A DNA stretch of 64,000 nucleotides from Parolsenella massiliensis (GCF_900143685.1 NZ_LT671675.1:99111-163110), one strand, 5' to 3'. Shown: positions 46,212-54,416, counted from the stretch's first letter. Translations and numbers: made by a program. Notes: generated by a model not told the origin, from the letters alone.

Positions 46212-46913
46212 ATGGCGAAGGGAGGGCCGATGAAGCTGGAAGAGATTGAGGCGCGGGCGGCAGGTCTTGCGCTGCCCGATGGCCTTGAGCTGCGAGTTAT
46301 TGACGGCCGGCTTACCCTGTGCGGTGGCGGCATGCAGCTTGCCGAGGACTTCTGCGAGCTTCTCCCGCGGCTTCGCCACGATCGCCTGGGCCGGGAGCTT
46401 CTCGTGAAGGCGGCCCGGGTGAGGGGCGTGGACAGCCCAGCCGTCGTGGACGCCACGGCGGGGCTCGGGGAGGACTCGCTGCTTCTTGCCGCGGCCGGCG
46501 CCACCGTGACGATGTGCGAGAGCGACCCGGTGATCGCGCTGCTGCTCGCCGACGCCCTGAGGCGGGCGGCTGGAGACCCGCAGCTTGCGGGCATCGTCTC
46601 TCGCATGACGCTTGTGGAGGCGGACAGCGTGGTCGTGCTTGGCGGCCTGACGGAGCCGCCAGACGTGGTCTATCTCGACCCGATGTTTCCCTCGCGCACG
46701 AAGAGCGCCGCCGTGAAGAAGAAGTTCCAGCTGCTGCACAGGCTCGAGGCCCCCTGCGAGGACCAGGACCGGCTCATGGCGGCCGCCCTTGCAAGTGACC
46801 CCCGCAAGGTCGTGGTGAAGCGCCCCGTGAAGGCCCCCGTGCTTGCGGGCGTGAAGCCGAGCCACTCCATTGCCGGCAAGGCCGTCCGCTTCGACGTCAT
46901 CGCCCGTCGGTGA
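46212..46913 (+). CDS. rsmJ: 16S rRNA (guanine1516-N2)-methyltransferase RsmJ-like
   Basis: The 233-residue protein has the RsmJ hallmarks: VDATAGLGEDSLLLAAAGA as the SAM-binding motif, MCESDPVIALLLADAL, DVVYLDPMFPSRTKSAAVKK and a C-terminal KRP...PSHSIAGKAVRFDVI. The first ATG suits a leaderless transcript; an ATG at 46230 (GGAGGG three bases away) is the alternative. It modifies the small ribosomal subunit near the decoding region. Its TGA stop is inside a type B repeat. Confidence 0.88.
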   Translation: MAKGGPMKLEEIEARAAGLALPDGLELRVIDGRLTLCGGGMQLAEDFCELLPRLRHDRLGRELLVKAARVRGVDSPAVVDATAGLGEDSLLLAAAGATVTMCESDPVIALLLADALRRAAGDPQLAGIVSRMTLVEADSVVVLGGLTEPPDVVYLDPMFPSRTKSAAVKKKFQLLHRLEAPCEDQDRLMAAALASDPRKVVVKRPVKAPVLAGVKPSHSIAGKAVRFDVIARR

Positions 46914-46942
46914 CACTTGGGGACGGGGCCAAACTGTCACCG
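46908..46942. repeat. Type B repeat with perfect inverted ends
   Basis: GGTGACA and TGTCACC flank CTTGGGGACGGGGCC and AAAC. It carries the rsmJ stop codon and may act as a terminator. Confidence 0.8.
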
Positions 46943-47031
46943 TCGCCTGTCCGCCCGCCGAAGCGAGGGGCGGCGTGCTTTACATAACGGGTAGCCTTGT
47001 CTGAACGAGACCAGCAGACAAGGAGCGCCCC

Positions 47032-48369
47032 ATGGCGAGCAGAGACAGCGTGACCATGTTCGTGAACGCCACGATCCTCGACGGAACCGAGGACATGAAG
47101 CCACAGCGTGGCATGGCCGTGACCGTTGAGTCGGGCAAGATCTCGCGCATCGAGCCCGCCGCCGTTGCCCAGATGCCGCCCCATGCACGCGTCATCGACC
47201 TGGGCGGCGCCTACCTCATGCCCGGCCTCGTGAACATGCACGTGCACTTCTGCGGCTCTGGCAAGCCCATGAGCTCGGGAGACGCCGGATCGATCATGGG
47301 GAAGCTCGACAATCCCGTGGGGCGCGCCATCCTGCGGCGCATCATCCGTGGCTCTGCCCAGCAGCAGCTCGCGAGCGGCGTCACGACGGTCCGCGGCGCG
47401 GGAGACCCGCTGTACGCAGACATCGAGGTTCGCGACGCCATCAGGGCCGGGCGCTACGTGGGGCCGCGCATCGTGGCGCCGGGCACGGGCGTCACCGTTC
47501 CGGGAGGCCATGGCGCGGGGCTGTTCGCCCAGGTTGCCGAGACGCCCGAACAGGGGCGCGAGCAGGTCCGCGAGAGCATGGCGCGCGGGGCGGACGCCAT
47601 CAAGCTGTTCGTCACGGGCGGCGTTTTTGACGCCACCGAGCCCGGCGAGCCTGGCGTCCTGCGCATGTCGCCCGAGGTTGCGGCGGCTGCCTGCGAGACG
47701 GCCCACGAGCTGGGGCTTCCCGTCATGGCGCACGTCGAGAGCACCGAGGGCGTCCGCGTGGCGCTCGAGGCGGGCGTCGACACGATCGAGCACGGCGCGC
47801 CCATGACGCCCGAGATTCTCGACCTGTATCGCGGCTCGGCCGGCACGCAGCTCCCCGGCCGCGCCCCGAGCCTTACGTGCACGATATCCCCCGCGCTCCC
47901 GTTCGTGCTTCTCGACCCCGAGAAGACGCACTCGACGGACGTCCAGAAGGTCAACGGTGACATCGTGTGTTCGGGCATCATCGGTGGGGCCCGCGAGGCG
48001 CTCGACGCCGGCATCCCGGTTGGCCTGGGCACGGACTCGAGCTGCCCTTACGTCACCCAGTACGACATGTGGCGCGAGGTTGCCTACTTTGCCAAGTACG
48101 TGGGCGTCTCGAACGCGTTTGCCCTGCACACGGCCACGCAGGTCAACGCGAGCCTCCTGGGCCTTGGGGACGTCACGGGCACCATCGAGCTTGGCCGCGA
48201 CGCAGACATCCTCATCACGCGGAACAACCCGCTCGACGACCTCTCGGCCCTTCGCGAGCCGCTCCATGTGATGGCTCGCGGCGTTCTTGCGGACCGCCTG
48301 CACGTGAAGCGCAACGCCGAGCTCGACCGCGAGCTCGACTGGATCATGGGGCAGCCCGTCAAAAAGTAG
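47032..48369 (+). CDS. Metal-dependent amidohydrolase
   Basis: A 445-residue imidazolonepropionase-like amidohydrolase; AAGGAGCGCCCC precedes the ATG. The metal ligands typical of the superfamily are visible: NMHVHFCG (HxH after strand 1), the carboxylated-Lys candidate in DAIKLFVTGGVFD, His in MAHVEST and IEHGAPMT, and the catalytic Asp in GLGTDSSCPY. The substrate is unclear. Related enzymes hydrolyse cyclic amides, dipeptides or mycotoxins. No signal peptide is present. It is monocistronic. Confidence 0.92.
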   Translation: MASRDSVTMFVNATILDGTEDMKPQRGMAVTVESGKISRIEPAAVAQMPPHARVIDLGGAYLMPGLVNMHVHFCGSGKPMSSGDAGSIMGKLDNPVGRAILRRIIRGSAQQQLASGVTTVRGAGDPLYADIEVRDAIRAGRYVGPRIVAPGTGVTVPGGHGAGLFAQVAETPEQGREQVRESMARGADAIKLFVTGGVFDATEPGEPGVLRMSPEVAAAACETAHELGLPVMAHVESTEGVRVALEAGVDTIEHGAPMTPEILDLYRGSAGTQLPGRAPSLTCTISPALPFVLLDPEKTHSTDVQKVNGDIVCSGIIGGAREALDAGIPVGLGTDSSCPYVTQYDMWREVAYFAKYVGVSNAFALHTATQVNASLLGLGDVTGTIELGRDADILITRNNPLDDLSALREPLHVMARGVLADRLHVKRNAELDRELDWIMGQPVKK

Positions 48370-48419
48370 GGGGATGGGTGGCTTCCCGCGCTTGCGGGCC
48401 GTTCGAGTACGACAATGCG

Positions 48420-48498
48420 CCGACCTGCGGTTCATTGCCCAGGTCGGCACTTTTTTGCACCAAAGTGCCCAAATCCTGTGAGATTTCTGACAGGTTTG
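48420..48498. repeat. Three tandem hairpins (hairpin element E)
   Basis: CCGACCTG/CAGGTCGG (48420-48447), GCACTTT/AAAGTGC (48447-48468) and CAAATCCTGT/ACAGGTTTG (48470-48498) follow each other in the 238-bp gap after the amidohydrolase. Together they look like a folded RNA or a compound terminator. Confidence 0.6.
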
Positions 48499-48607
48499 CG
48501 TTTGACGGCGCGGGACTTTCTCGGCAACGAGGGCCCGGCCCGCCCCACGGCCCCATACCCTTCTCGCAACGAAGGCGGCGAATGCGCCATGGTGAGAGGA
48601 GAGGGCG

Positions 48608-49255
48608 ATGGGTGTCGAGGCGCAGGTCGAGCGGGACGTACGCTCGGTGGCGGAGTACTGGGGGAGAAGGAAGCGCGAGTTCATAGAGGAGCCCGCCATG
48701 CTGTTCGAGCAGGTCGTGAGGCCCGCCATCTACTTCGAGCAGGACCCAGACCCGCTCGTAGAGATGCAGGTGAACGCCGCGTTCACGGAGTGGCTCCTGT
48801 TCGACTACGAGGCCGACGATGGCGAGACGCTGTTTGAGCGCTATACGCGCCGTCCTCCCGCCGGCACGAGCGAGACCCGCGTGGAGCGCCTTCGCCAGGT
48901 GGCGAGCACGCACCTGTTCTCGGAGTTCGCCATCGCGGGGAAGAACCCGGGTGTGGGCACGCTCGACTTGCTCGACATATACGACGGGACGCTGCGCTGC
49001 GTCCATGACGCGCGCCTCGCAAGGCGCAACGGCTGGGACAAGGGCACTGTCTCGCTGCGTCTGGCCTGCGTGGACGAGGCGTGGATGCCCGTGGGCCAGA
49101 CCATCATGTATGACCGCTGCCTGTTCGACCCATCATGGGTACCCATCGAGGACGAGTGCGTGGGCTCGGGCGCGCGGCTGCTCGAGCTGGCTCATGACGT
49201 GTTCGGTGTCGACGGGTTGTATCGGGGGAGCGTGAACATGCGCCAGCTTGGGTGA
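48608..49255 (+). CDS. Conserved hypothetical protein
   Basis: A 215-residue soluble acidic protein; AGAGGAGAGGGCG precedes the ATG. It has regularly spaced aromatic and acidic helices (REFIEEPAMLFEQVVRPAIYFE, AAFTEWLLFDYEADDGETLFERY) followed by a beta-rich half (GTLDLLDIYDGTLRCVHDARL). I do not recognise a family or catalytic motif. The downstream deformylase is co-directional, 99 bp away, so common transcription is possible. Confidence 0.75.
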   Translation: MGVEAQVERDVRSVAEYWGRRKREFIEEPAMLFEQVVRPAIYFEQDPDPLVEMQVNAAFTEWLLFDYEADDGETLFERYTRRPPAGTSETRVERLRQVASTHLFSEFAIAGKNPGVGTLDLLDIYDGTLRCVHDARLARRNGWDKGTVSLRLACVDEAWMPVGQTIMYDRCLFDPSWVPIEDECVGSGARLLELAHDVFGVDGLYRGSVNMRQLG

Positions 49256-49354
49256 GGGCCCGAGCGCCCCGCGCTCCAATCACGTATCATCGATGGGGCA
49301 AACAACCGGCTGCGCCGTCATCTGCGGGCGCGGCCTTAAGGGAAAGGGAGCGAC

Positions 49355-49771
49355 ATGGTCAAGGACATCGTGAAGGACGAGGAGTTCCTCAGCAAGCCGG
49401 CGGAGCCTGCCACCATCGAGGATGCCGAGGTTGCCCAGGACCTCATCGACACGATGGTCGCCACGGAGAACTGCGCCGGTCTCGCAGCGAACCAGATTGG
49501 CTCCACGAAGGCCATCATCGCGTTCGAGGGTGCCAACGGCCCGCAGGTCATGTACAACCCCAAGATCATCGCCTCCATGGCCCCCTACACGGCCACCGAG
49601 GGCTGCCTGTCGCTCGACCGCGACACGCAGGTGCGTCGCTTCCAGCTCGTGCGCGTGAAGTTCGACGCGCTTGTGAACGGCAAGTTCGAGTCGCGCACGC
49701 GCAAGTACTCCGGCTGGGTGGCCGAGGTCGTGCAGCACTGCGTCGACCACTGCGCCGGCAAGCTCGTCTAG
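49355..49771 (+). CDS. def: Peptide deformylase-like protein with altered motif III
   Basis: A 138-residue deformylase-fold protein with AAGGGAAAGGGAGCGAC before the ATG. Motif I is CAGLAANQIG (consensus GxGLAAxQ) and motif II EGCLSLD is intact with its metal-binding Cys. Motif III reads QHCVDHCAGKL: the two metal-ligand His are kept, but the catalytic Glu of HExDH is replaced by Cys. Canonical enzymes remove the formyl group from nascent N-termini with that Glu as general base. The protein is therefore either inactive, altered in chemistry, or a paralogue of a canonical enzyme elsewhere. Confidence 0.85.
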   Translation: MVKDIVKDEEFLSKPAEPATIEDAEVAQDLIDTMVATENCAGLAANQIGSTKAIIAFEGANGPQVMYNPKIIASMAPYTATEGCLSLDRDTQVRRFQLVRVKFDALVNGKFESRTRKYSGWVAEVVQHCVDHCAGKLV

Positions 49772-49797
49772 CGCTGCGCCCTCTCAGCCTGCTTTAT

Positions 49798-49868
49798 CGC
49801 GAGCGCTGCAAGTCAGACGCCATCGGGGCCGTTGGGGCCGCCAAAGTGTCCGATTTGCAGCGCTCGCG
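49798..49868. repeat. Perfect 14-bp inverted repeat (hairpin element B)
   Basis: Arms CGCGAGCGCTGCAA (49798-49811) and TTGCAGCGCTCGCG (49855-49868) surround an interior with CCGCCAAAGTG, the complement of the core inside element A. It lies between convergent def and the aldehyde dehydrogenase gene. Confidence 0.75.
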
Positions 49869-49896
49869 TAGTTTTCAACGTGGCCGAGGCGGGCGC

Positions 49897-51276
49897 CTAG
49901 TGGACGAACTTCCGCACAAAGAAGCGCTTCCAGCTTGCGTGGGGCTGGAAGCGAAACGGCGCGTCGAACCAGGTCGCCTTGTCCACGACGCTCTTCTCGT
50001 GCGTGAACGTCTCGAAGCTCTTGCGTCCGTGGTAGCTGCCCATGCCCGAGCTGCCCATGCCCCCGAATCCCATGTGGGACGTGGCAAGGTGCATGATCGT
50101 GTCGTTGACGCAGCCGCCGCCAAACGGCACGTCGCGCATGACGCGCTGGGCGAGCGCACGGTCGCCCGTGAACAGGTAGAGGGCAAGCGGCGTCGGGCGC
50201 TCCTCCACGAAGCGCAGTGCCTCGTCCAGGCTGTCGTAGGCGATGACGGGCAGCACGGGGCCAAAGATCTCCTCGCCCATGACGGCGTCCTCGGGCGTTA
50301 CGTCGTCCATGATGGTGGGCTCGATGCGCAGCGTCTGAGCGTCGCCGTGGCCGCCCATCACGACCTTCTCCGGGCCGATGAGCCCCGTCACGCGGTCGAA
50401 GTGCTTGCGGTTGACCATCTTGCCGTATGAGGGGTTCGCAAGGGCGTCGGCACCGTACATCTTGCGCGTCTCCTCGCGGATAAGGCCGATGAGCTCGTCT
50501 TTTATGCTGCGGTCAACGAGGACGTAATCGGGTGCCACGCACGTCTGGCCCACGTTGAGCCACTTGCCGAAGGCGATGCGCCGCGCCGCGACGCGCAGGT
50601 TGGCACTGCGCTCGACGATGCAGGGGCTCTTGCCGCCCAGCTCGAGCGTCACGGGCGTGAGGTGCTCCGCGGCCCGGGCCATGACGAGCTTGCCCACCGC
50701 GACGCTGCCGGTGAAGAAGATGTTGTCCCAGCGCTGGTCGAGCAGGGCCTCGTTCTCCGCGCGCCCGCCCTCGACCACGCTCACGAGCTCGGGCTCAAAG
50801 GCCTCCTCGCAGATCTGGCGTAGCACCGCGGAGGAAGCCGGAGCATAGGCGCTCGGCTTCACGACCACGGTGTTACCTGCGGCGAGCGCTCCCGCGAGCG
50901 GCTCGAGCGTGAGCAGAAACGGGTAGTTCCACGGCGCCATGATGAGCGTGACGCCGTAGGGCACGCGCTCGACGCGGCTCGTGGCCACGGCGTTTGCGAG
51001 GTCGGTTGCGCGCAGACGTGGCCGTACCCAGCGCGAGACGTGGCGCTCTTGGTAGCGAATCTCGGAGAGCGAGAGGCCCGTCTCGCACATGTAGCCCTCG
51101 TCGGCGGACTTGCCGAGGTCCTCGTGCAGCGCGCGGGCGATGTCTGCCTCGTGCGCCTGGACCGCCGCACGCAGCCTCGCGAGAGCGGCACGGCGCGAGG
51201 CCACGTCCATGGTGGCGTGGCTCATGAAGTACGAGCGCTGGCGCTCGACCAGCTTCGCTATCTGCTGCTCGTTCAC
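49897..51276 (-). CDS. Aldehyde dehydrogenase (class 3-like)
   Basis: A 459-residue NAD(P)-dependent enzyme; the GTG start overlaps the upstream stop (GTGA) and has GGAGG eight bases before it. Motifs are LIMAPWNYPFLLTLEPLAGA, FFTGSVAVGK, the general-base Glu in TLELGGKSP and the catalytic Cys in NVGQTCVAPDYVLV. The conserved C-terminal EEIFGPVLP and the FGGGCVNDT segment fit ALDH3-type fatty aldehyde enzymes. It is coupled to an iron-type alcohol dehydrogenase, so the pair probably interconverts an alcohol, its aldehyde and the acid. Confidence 0.93.
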   Translation of the reverse strand: MNEQQIAKLVERQRSYFMSHATMDVASRRAALARLRAAVQAHEADIARALHEDLGKSADEGYMCETGLSLSEIRYQERHVSRWVRPRLRATDLANAVATSRVERVPYGVTLIMAPWNYPFLLTLEPLAGALAAGNTVVVKPSAYAPASSAVLRQICEEAFEPELVSVVEGGRAENEALLDQRWDNIFFTGSVAVGKLVMARAAEHLTPVTLELGGKSPCIVERSANLRVAARRIAFGKWLNVGQTCVAPDYVLVDRSIKDELIGLIREETRKMYGADALANPSYGKMVNRKHFDRVTGLIGPEKVVMGGHGDAQTLRIEPTIMDDVTPEDAVMGEEIFGPVLPVIAYDSLDEALRFVEERPTPLALYLFTGDRALAQRVMRDVPFGGGCVNDTIMHLATSHMGFGGMGSSGMGSYHGRKSFETFTHEKSVVDKATWFDAPFRFQPHASWKRFFVRKFVH

Positions 51277-52583
51277 GCGAGGGCCTCCTCGTCTACCGAT
51301 GGGGATGTCAATGGGGACGGGTTCGTTTGACATGGCAATGGGGACGGGTTCGTCTGGCACGTGCCCGGCTCGTCCGCGAAGCGACCGCCCGCCACGACAC
51401 GATACATGTGCTCGAGCGCCGTCCGGTCCCACAGCACGGGGACGGGGTAGAGGGGGTTTGCCTCGGCGTCTGCGTGGGCAGCCATGACCTCAAGGTCCTC
51501 GGCACGGATGCCGTCGAGGTGCACAGGAATGCCGAGGCGCGCGTTCATGCCGTCCACCCACTCGATGAAGGCGGCGGCCGCCGCGTCGTCCGTCTCGCTT
51601 ACGGTCGCAATGCCCGCGTGCCGGGCGAGAATCGCGAGCTTGGGGGCCGCGGCGCTGCCGTAGGCGCGCAGCACGTGCGGCAGGATGACGGCGTTTGCCA
51701 GGCCGTGGGGGATGCCGTACCTGCCGCCGAGGCTGTGGGCGATCGCGTGGACATAGCCCACGTATGACTGGGTGAAGGCAATGCCTGCCTCGTAGGAGGC
51801 CGTGAGCATGTTGCGCCGAGCGGTCTCGTCCCTGCCGTTCTCGTAGGCGGCGAGCAGGTTGTCATGGATGAGGCGAACGGCGTCCAACGCCATCTCGCGC
51901 GTGTGGCGCGTCGTGCTGCGGCCGATGAACGCCTCGACCGCGTGCGTGAGCGCGTCCATGCCCGTCTGCCCCGTGATGGACGCGGGCAGGCCCGCCGTGA
52001 GTCGCCAGTCGTGAACGGTGACGCTCGGGATGAGGGCGAAGTCGTTGATGGGGTACTTGTAGTGCGTCTTCTCGTCTGTGATGACGGCGGCGAGCGTCAC
52101 CTCGCTGCCGGTGCCGGCCGTGGTGGGAATGGCTATGAGCAGCGGCAGCTTGCGGTGAACGCGCAATAGACCGCGCATGGAGCCCACGCTCTTGCGCGGC
52201 TGGGCAACGCGCGCGCCAACGGCCTTTGCGCAGTCCATGGACGAGCCGCCGCCAAAGCCGATGATGGCCTGGCAGCCGTTTGCGTGGTAGAGCGCGAGTG
52301 CCGCCTCCACGTTCGCAACGGTGGGATTGGCGACCGTCCCGGAATAGACGGTGTGCGCAATTCCCGCGCGGGCGAGGGCATCCTCGAGCCCGTGTGTGAG
52401 CCCGATGCGGGCGATGCCCGGGTCCGTGACGAGCAGGACGGATTTGACGCCGCGGCTCGAGAGCTCGGCGGGCACGGCCTCGACCGAGTCGAGGATGGTG
52501 GGCTCGCGGTAGGGTAGGACGGGCAGCACGATACGAAACGCCGCCTGGTAGGTGCGGCACCAGGCCTTGCGAAGTGGATTCAT
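51273..52583 (-). CDS. Iron-containing alcohol dehydrogenase
   Basis: A 436-residue group III dehydrogenase; AAGGAGACAG lies directly ahead of the ATG. NAD-binding GFGGGSSMDCAKA and the metal ligands in GQTGMDALTHAVEAF, HAIAHSLGGRYGIPHG are intact. The normal domain ends near residue 400; the last 25 or so residues (CQTNPSPLPCQTNPSPLTS...) are encoded by two tandem type B repeats, so the tail has been lengthened by repeat insertion in frame. It is translationally coupled to the aldehyde dehydrogenase. Confidence 0.93.
   Translation of the reverse strand: MNPLRKAWCRTYQAAFRIVLPVLPYREPTILDSVEAVPAELSSRGVKSVLLVTDPGIARIGLTHGLEDALARAGIAHTVYSGTVANPTVANVEAALALYHANGCQAIIGFGGGSSMDCAKAVGARVAQPRKSVGSMRGLLRVHRKLPLLIAIPTTAGTGSEVTLAAVITDEKTHYKYPINDFALIPSVTVHDWRLTAGLPASITGQTGMDALTHAVEAFIGRSTTRHTREMALDAVRLIHDNLLAAYENGRDETARRNMLTASYEAGIAFTQSYVGYVHAIAHSLGGRYGIPHGLANAVILPHVLRAYGSAAAPKLAILARHAGIATVSETDDAAAAAFIEWVDGMNARLGIPVHLDGIRAEDLEVMAAHADAEANPLYPVPVLWDRTALEHMYRVVAGGRFADEPGTCQTNPSPLPCQTNPSPLTSPSVDEEALA
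51306..51363. repeat. Two tandem type B repeats inside a coding sequence
   Basis: Two direct copies of CAATGGGGACGGGTTCGT in the 3' end of the alcohol dehydrogenase gene, both translated as CQTNPSPL. Confidence 0.88.
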
Positions 52584-52595
52584 CTGTCTCCTTAC

Positions 52596-52630
52596 GTGGG
52601 ACATTGGGGACGGGTTCCTTTGTCCCGTCC
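52596..52630. repeat. Type B repeat
   Basis: GACATTGGGGACGGGTTCC then TTTGTCCCGTCC, in the leader of the alcohol dehydrogenase transcript. Confidence 0.8.
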
Positions 52631-52635
52631 GGGCA

Positions 52636-52664
52636 TAACGATAGGGCTGAGATGTTGAGTAGTC
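52636..52664 (-). promoter_or_regulatory. Promoter and operator-like palindrome of the ADH/ALDH operon
   Basis: On the minus strand -35 TTGACT (52659-52664), a 17-bp spacer and -10 TATCGT (52636-52641). A GTTGA-GTAG-TCAAC palindrome (52653-52666) overlaps the -35 and could bind a regulator. Confidence 0.65.
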
Positions 52665-52767
52665 AACAAATGTCATGCAAGACGCCACGCAAAGCACCAC
52701 GCAACCATCGCGCGTCTGAGTGCCGCTCGCGTGCCAATGCTGTTCTCGGCCCAAACGTGCGGCAAAA

Positions 52768-52805
52768 GTTCAATTTAATGTGCTACCGTGAACGCTAAAT
52801 TGAAC
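52768..52805. promoter_or_regulatory. Operator pair 1 of the HTH-aminotransferase gene
   Basis: Perfect 10-bp inverted arms GTTCAATTTA (52768-52777) and TAAATTGAAC (52796-52805). Confidence 0.7.
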
Positions 52806-52818
52806 CACAGACCCAAAT

Positions 52819-52857
52819 AGTTCAATTTCAACCTACGTTGGCCATTGAAATTGAACT
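52819..52857. promoter_or_regulatory. Operator pair 2 of the HTH-aminotransferase gene
   Basis: Perfect 13-bp inverted arms AGTTCAATTTCAA (52819-52831) and TTGAAATTGAACT (52845-52857), using the same GTTCAATTT half-site as pair 1. They lie 26-64 bp before the preferred start codon. Confidence 0.72.
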
Positions 52858-52882
52858 CGTGCAACCAGATTTGGAGAAGCGC

Positions 52883-54376
52883 ATGGAGCAAGACGGGTTC
52901 TCCGGACGTCTCAGACACGCCATGGACGAGGCGGGCCTCAAGCAGGCAGACCTCGTCCGCATGGCGTTCCAGCGCGGGGAGAAGCTGGGAAAGAGCCAGC
53001 TCAGCCAGTATGTGAGCGGCAAGGTCAGGCCACGCCAGGATGCGCTGACACTGCTCGCCGGCCTTCTCGGCGTCTCCGTGGACTGGCTCGCGGGCCAGCC
53101 GGAGGCCTCGGCAGACGCCAAGCCCCATGTTCAAGTTCGCAACGAGAGGGAGCGCCCCATGAGAGAGTTCAAGAAGTCCTCGAAGCTCGACCACGTCCTG
53201 TACGACGTCCGCGGCCCCGTCGTTGACGAGGCAGCCCGCATGGAGGCCGAGGGCGAGCGCATCCTCAAGCTCAATATCGGCAACCCCGCCCCGTTCGGCT
53301 TCCGCACGCCCGACGAGGTCGTGAAGGACATGCGCCAGCAGCTCACGGACTGCGAGGGCTACTCCGACTCGCGCGGCCTGTTCTCCGCGCGCAAGGCCAT
53401 CATGCAGTACGCCCAGGTTAAGGGCCTGCCCAACGTGCAGATGGAGCACATCTACACGGGCAACGGTGTCTCCGAGCTCATCCAGCTGTCCATGCACGCC
53501 CTGCTCGACGACGGCGACGAGATCCTCATCCCCAGCCCCGACTACCCGCTGTGGACGGCCTGCGCCACGCTTGCCGGCGGCCACCCCGTGCACTACCTGT
53601 GCGACGAGCAGTCCGAGTGGTACCCCGACATCGCCGACATGGAGTCCAAGGTCACGGACCGCACGAAGGCTCTCGTCATCATCAACCCCAACAACCCCAC
53701 GGGCGCCGTCTACCCGCGCGAGGTGCTCGAGCAGATCATCGAGCTCGCGCGTCGCCACCAGCTCATGATCTTCTCCGACGAGATCTACGACCGCCTGTGC
53801 ATGGACGGCGTCGAGCACGTCTCGATTGCCTCGCTCGCGCCCGACCTGCCCTGCGTCACGTTCTCGGGCCTCTCGAAGAGCCACATGATCGCCGGCTACC
53901 GCATTGGCTGGATGATCCTGTCGGGCAACATTCGCTGCATGAGCGACTTTTTGCTGGGCGTCAACATGCTGTCCAACATGCGCCTGTGCTCCAACGTCCC
54001 CGCGCAGTCCATCGTGCAGACGGCGCTGGGCGGCTACCAGAGCGTCGAGACGTACGTGCGACCCGGCGGCCGCGTGTACGACCAGCGCGACTTCGTCTAC
54101 CGCGCGCTCAACGAGATCGACGGCGTCACGGCCGTGAAGCCCAAGGCGGCGTTCTACATCTTCCCGAAGCTCGACGTGAAGAAGTTCAACATCCACGACG
54201 ACGAGCAGTTCGCCCTCGACCTGCTGCATCAGAAGAAGATCTTGGTCACGCGCGGCGGCGGCTTCAACTGGGACCAGCCGGACCACTTCCGCGTGGTCTA
54301 CCTGCCGCGCATCGACGTCCTCGCCGAGTGCATGGACGACCTCGCCGACTTCCTCTCCACCTACCACCAGGAGTAG
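52883..54376 (+). CDS. HTH-aminotransferase fusion (class I, alanine-aminotransferase-like)
   Basis: A 497-residue fusion. The ATG at 52883 has TTTGGAGAAGCGC upstream; a TTG-initiated frame 45 nt longer would cover the operator. Residues 5-75 are an XRE-type HTH (LRHAMDEAGLKQADLVRMAF, SQLSQYVSGKVRPRQDAL). Residues 93-497 are a fold type I aminotransferase with NPNNPTG (269-275), SDEIYDRL and the PLP Lys332 in FSGLSKSHMIAGYR. An internal ATG at 53159 after GGGAGCGCCCC could give the enzyme alone. The operator half-sites immediately upstream suggest autoregulation, perhaps responsive to amino-acid or PLP status. Confidence 0.92.
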   Translation: MEQDGFSGRLRHAMDEAGLKQADLVRMAFQRGEKLGKSQLSQYVSGKVRPRQDALTLLAGLLGVSVDWLAGQPEASADAKPHVQVRNERERPMREFKKSSKLDHVLYDVRGPVVDEAARMEAEGERILKLNIGNPAPFGFRTPDEVVKDMRQQLTDCEGYSDSRGLFSARKAIMQYAQVKGLPNVQMEHIYTGNGVSELIQLSMHALLDDGDEILIPSPDYPLWTACATLAGGHPVHYLCDEQSEWYPDIADMESKVTDRTKALVIINPNNPTGAVYPREVLEQIIELARRHQLMIFSDEIYDRLCMDGVEHVSIASLAPDLPCVTFSGLSKSHMIAGYRIGWMILSGNIRCMSDFLLGVNMLSNMRLCSNVPAQSIVQTALGGYQSVETYVRPGGRVYDQRDFVYRALNEIDGVTAVKPKAAFYIFPKLDVKKFNIHDDEQFALDLLHQKKILVTRGGGFNWDQPDHFRVVYLPRIDVLAECMDDLADFLSTYHQE

Positions 54377-54379
54377 CCC

Positions 54380-54410
54380 ACGTGAACAGGGGGCGTCCCC
54401 CTGTTCACGC
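54380..54410. repeat. Type A palindrome (isolated copy)
   Basis: ACGTGAACAGGGGG-CGT-CCCCCTGTTCACG: the only type A copy outside 15-28 kb, directly after the HTH-aminotransferase stop. Confidence 0.88.
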
Positions 54411-54416
54411 ATGACG

